Origin: Oceanobacillus_B kapialis
GTDB taxonomy: Bacteria > Bacillota > Bacilli > Bacillales > Amphibacillaceae
Direction: 5' to 3' (one strand)
Length of the DNA: 64,000 nucleotides
NCBI RefSeq assembly: GCF_042685265.1
Contig: NZ_JBHUMX010000040.1
The first letter of the stretch is position 1. Each line of letters opens with the position of its first letter. This document shows, in pieces, positions 62,063-64,000 of the stretch. The notes under the pieces are model-generated. The model saw nothing but the letters and a program-made list of their open reading frames with translations. It had not been told where the DNA came from and did no database searches. The position numbers and the translations under genes are program-made.

Positions 62063-62100
62063 GATATGTAAAGATTAAAATGTAAGGGAGAGCAAAATAA

Positions 62101-63237
62101 ATGAAAAAGAGAAACTACATAGTTCTTATTGGACTATTGCTTTCACTGTTACTCATAACGGCATGTAATAGCGAATCGGAAAATACTTCAGCCGACAACG
62201 GAGGAGACTCAGAGGTAAATCCACTAAAAATATATACCACATTATATCCTCTTGAGGATTTCACGAAGAAAATTGGCGGAGAGTTTGTAGATGTGGAAAG
62301 CATTATGCCACTAGGAGCTGACGCACATAACTTTGAGCCAACTTCAAAGCAAATGGTGGATATAGCGGAAGCTGATGCCTTTATTTACAACGGAATGGGC
62401 ATTGAATCATATGCAGAAAGCATGTCTTCTGCACTTGAGGGTGAAGACGTTGCATTAGTAGAGGCAACAGACGGTATTGAGACCGTAGAGCATAGCCATG
62501 ATCATAGTCATGGAGAAGAAGCTCACAACCATGACCATGAAGGCGAAGATGCTAGCTCTGGAGAAGAAGCTCACAACCATGACCATGAAGGCGAAGATGC
62601 CAGCTCTGGGGAAGAAGCTCACAACCATGACCATGAAGGTGAAGAGGCCAGCTCTGGAGAAGAAGCTCACAACCATGAAGGTGAAGAGGACGCACATGCG
62701 CACCATCACCATGGTGACCAAGATCCACACGTTTGGTTAGATCCAATTCGTGCAATTGCGCTTGCTGAAAATATAAAAAATCAGCTAGTTGAATTGAAGC
62801 CTGAGGAAGAAGAAACGTTTGAAGCAAACTTTGAAACGTTGAAAGCAGATTTAGAAGAACTTGATAGCGAGTTTCATAACTTGGTAGAGTCAAAAGAGAG
62901 TCCAGAAATGATTGTTTCACACGCAGCGTACGGCTACTGGGAAGAAACCTATGGAATTGAACAGCTACCGATTGCTGGTCTATCGCCTAGTGAAGAACCA
63001 TCTCAACAAGAATTAACAGAAGTCATTAATGTAGCTGAGGAAAAAGATCTGCAGTATGTCATTTTCGAACAAAACGTAACGACTAAGGTCGCTGAGGTAA
63101 TTCGCAATGAGATTGGTGCAGAACCATTACAATTGCATAACCTCTCTGTTTTAACCGAAGAAGATGTCGAAAATGATGAAGACTACTTCAGTCTTATGCA
63201 AAAGAACCTCGAAACGCTGGATACAGCTTTACAATAG
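62101..63237 (+). CDS. znuA: Zinc ABC transporter binding lipoprotein, ZnuA/AdcA type
   Basis: A 378-residue metal-binding lipoprotein: signal peptide with lipobox ITAC at C22, then the ZnuA pattern KIYTTLYPLEDFTKKIGGEFVDVESIMPLGADAHNFEPTSKQMVDIAEADAFIYNGMGIE, the DPHVWLDP zinc site and IVSHAAYGYW and IFEQNVTTKVAEVI near the end. Residues about 130-205 are a His/Glu-rich loop with three and a half 16-residue repeats. It would capture Zn2+ for an import permease, which is not in the window. A Zur box precedes it and the IS element begins just after it. The ribosome binding site is AGGGAGAG. Confidence 0.93.
   Translation: MKKRNYIVLIGLLLSLLLITACNSESENTSADNGGDSEVNPLKIYTTLYPLEDFTKKIGGEFVDVESIMPLGADAHNFEPTSKQMVDIAEADAFIYNGMGIESYAESMSSALEGEDVALVEATDGIETVEHSHDHSHGEEAHNHDHEGEDASSGEEAHNHDHEGEDASSGEEAHNHDHEGEEASSGEEAHNHEGEEDAHAHHHHGDQDPHVWLDPIRAIALAENIKNQLVELKPEEEETFEANFETLKADLEELDSEFHNLVESKESPEMIVSHAAYGYWEETYGIEQLPIAGLSPSEEPSQQELTEVINVAEEKDLQYVIFEQNVTTKVAEVIRNEIGAEPLQLHNLSVLTEEDVENDEDYFSLMQKNLETLDTALQ
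62512..62690 (+). repeat. 48-bp tandem repeat inside znuA
   Basis: Units begin at 62512, 62560 and 62608, each coding GEEAHNHDHEGE(D/E)ASS, and a fourth partial unit follows. The units are nearly identical at DNA level, which suggests recent slippage. They make up the His-rich loop that ZnuA-type proteins use to bind extra zinc. Confidence 0.93.
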
Positions 63238-64000
63238 AATAAAGTAGAGGCTGGGACATAACTAGCCTTAAGTAAGTAAAAAAGATTCCAGTTATCAAAA
63301 AATGATAACTGGAATCTTTTTTGTTAGAGTTTGGGCTTGTATGTTGCATGGTGGCGGTGTACTTTCTTATGTTCACCGCCATAAATGCAAATCCTAATTC
63401 ATTTTCCACTTTAGATTTGCCTCTCACCGACATTCGAGTGAAATGCAAATTAGCCTTCAGAAATCCGAAGACAGGTTCCACATCTATTTTACGTTTGCCA
63501 TAAATTTCTCCCGTTTCTTCTTTTGAAAGCTGCTCTCTTATATATGTTTTTTGTTGTTCCCATTGAGAATTGTAGTAGATTTTTCGATTCTCTTTTGCTT
63601 TGGTGCATTGATCGCGTAATGGACACCCAGAACAATCTTCGCATTCATAGACACGAAAGGTTCGTTTGAACCCGGTTTTATCCTTTCGATTTGATAGGTA
63701 TTGAAAAGCTACCTTCTTTCCGTTTGGACAAGTAAAAAAGTCTCCGTCTGAATCATAGTCCCATTTGGATACATGAAAAGGATTTGCTTTATATTTCTTT
63801 TTCTTTTCCTTCCGATAGGTATTATACGTAATGAGTGGCATCTTTTCTCGATGGAGTACATTACTGTAATTTTGTTCACTACCGTAACCCGCGTCGGCAA
63901 CAATATACTTGGGTAACTTAAAATACCTATCTTCAATATTATCGAGGAAAGGAATAAATGTGCGAGTATCCGTAGGATTTGGAAATACATCATAGGCTAA
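63194..64000 (-). CDS. IS1182-like transposase, C-terminal part
   Basis: The frame is open from the right edge to a stop at 63194, so only the last part is seen. It has KYIVADAGYGSEQNY (a DDE-type acidic residue region), a Cys-rich block with CEDCSGCPLRDQCTKAK, and GEIYGKRKIDVEPVFGFLKANLHFTRMSVRGKSKVENELGFAFMAVNIRKYTA, typical of the IS1182 family. The last 50 or so residues read through the element's terminal hairpin and edge and are likely not conserved. The 5' end lies outside the window. Confidence 0.85.
   Translation of the reverse strand, partial: LAYDVFPNPTDTRTFIPFLDNIEDRYFKLPKYIVADAGYGSEQNYSNVLHREKMPLITYNTYRKEKKKKYKANPFHVSKWDYDSDGDFFTCPNGKKVAFQYLSNRKDKTGFKRTFRVYECEDCSGCPLRDQCTKAKENRKIYYNSQWEQQKTYIREQLSKEETGEIYGKRKIDVEPVFGFLKANLHFTRMSVRGKSKVENELGFAFMAVNIRKYTATMQHTSPNSNKKDSSYHFLITGIFFTYLRLVMSQPLLYSIVKLYPAFRGSFA
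63247..64000 (-). mobile_element. IS1182-like insertion sequence, partial
   Basis: The edge starts at about 63247 with GAGGCTGGGACATAAC, a sequence I recall as the terminal repeat of IS1182-type elements, ten bases after the znuA stop. A strong hairpin at 63278-63321 lies just inside. The other end is beyond the window, so target duplication cannot be checked. Confidence 0.75.
63278..63321. terminator. Hairpin inside the IS end
   Basis: AAAAAGATTCCAGTTATC and GATAACTGGAATCTTTTT form an 18-bp perfect stem ending in T-runs on both strands. It may stop transcription from znuA and from the transposase. Confidence 0.85.

Noticed and set aside
62512..62690. Possible CRISPR array
   Set aside because: The repeats are contiguous, in frame and inside a gene, with no spacers. 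No CRISPR array or cas gene was seen in the window.
62455..62740. Antisense and alternative frames over the His-rich loop of znuA
   Set aside because: They are open only because the 48-bp unit is a multiple of three; the znuA frame is clearly the real one.
63709..63993. 94-codon minus-strand frame in the IS element
   Set aside because: It is a different frame over the conserved transposase coding sequence, which has the family motifs.

Overview
The window looks like chromosomal DNA of an endospore-forming, low-GC Gram-positive of the family Bacillaceae, probably a halotolerant, Oceanobacillus/Virgibacillus-like organism. Sporulation-type genes are present: an H-type small acid-soluble spore protein, SpoVR, a CwlC-like amidase, a YhcN/YlaJ-like lipoprotein and YpjP. 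Ribosome binding sites are strong AGGAGG type, lipoproteins carry Bacillus-type lipoboxes, and regulation uses PRD/PTS, cre-like, GlcT, Pho, Fur and Zur signals. Acidic exported proteins and several cation antiporters (NhaC, CPA1) fit a salty or alkaline habitat. The species cannot be named from the sequence alone.

Layout. 0-5 kb: end of a DUF1538 membrane protein, an SPL-like radical SAM protein, an NhaC antiporter, a YcaQ-like protein and a HAD phosphatase. 5-9.2 kb: phosphate operon pstS-pstC-pstA-pstB behind a candidate Pho box. 9.2-19.5 kb: a sporulation-type lipoprotein, a Tat-linked GMC oxidoreductase operon with its own tatA, a chemoreceptor, a possible alpha/alpha-toroid protein, a CPA1 antiporter, an acetyltransferase and the CwlC-like amidase. 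19.5-25 kb: a fructose-type PTS operon (kinase, EIIBC, EIIA, class II aldolase, HAD phosphatase) next to an RpiR regulator. 25.5-27.5 kb: small NTF2-like and VOC proteins and a ring-cleaving dioxygenase. 27.6-33.1 kb: a beta-glucoside/cellobiose PTS operon (EIIB-EIIC-EIIA-6-phospho-beta-glucosidase-LicR type regulator) with a good cre site. 33.1-34.6 kb: two copies of a long repeat around a DUF1801 gene. 34.6-37.8 kb: divergent siderophore-uptake genes with a Fur box. 38-44.2 kb: dispersed repeats, an XRE regulator, and glcT-ptsG with a recognisable RNA antiterminator/terminator.

44.3-47.5 kb: a GltS-type symporter and a TetR gene followed at once by a small alarmone synthetase of the YwaC/RelP type, with palindromic operators in front of TetR. 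47.7-53.6 kb: a ribose-type ABC transporter, a Gfo/Idh/MocA dehydrogenase and a divergent sugar isomerase/epimerase, with two cre-like sites in the shared promoter region. 53.8-56 kb: arsR-arsB-arsC. 56-64 kb: a CNNM/CBS membrane protein, a DUF4023-like peptide with sspH, a coiled-coil protein, a sirtuin, YpjP, SpoVR, a zinc-binding lipoprotein with a repeated His-rich loop behind a Zur box, and an IS1182-like element running off the end.

The main unexplained signals are six copies of a two-hairpin intergenic repeat (38.4, 39.9, 44.1, 57.4, 57.9 and 58.9 kb) that resembles a non-autonomous mobile element, a pair of 320-380 bp repeats at 33-34.5 kb, a nested inverted repeat at 53.7 kb, and the TetR-alarmone synthetase pairing. 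Several gene starts were moved to internal codons because the ribosome binding site demands it; each case is explained in its entry.
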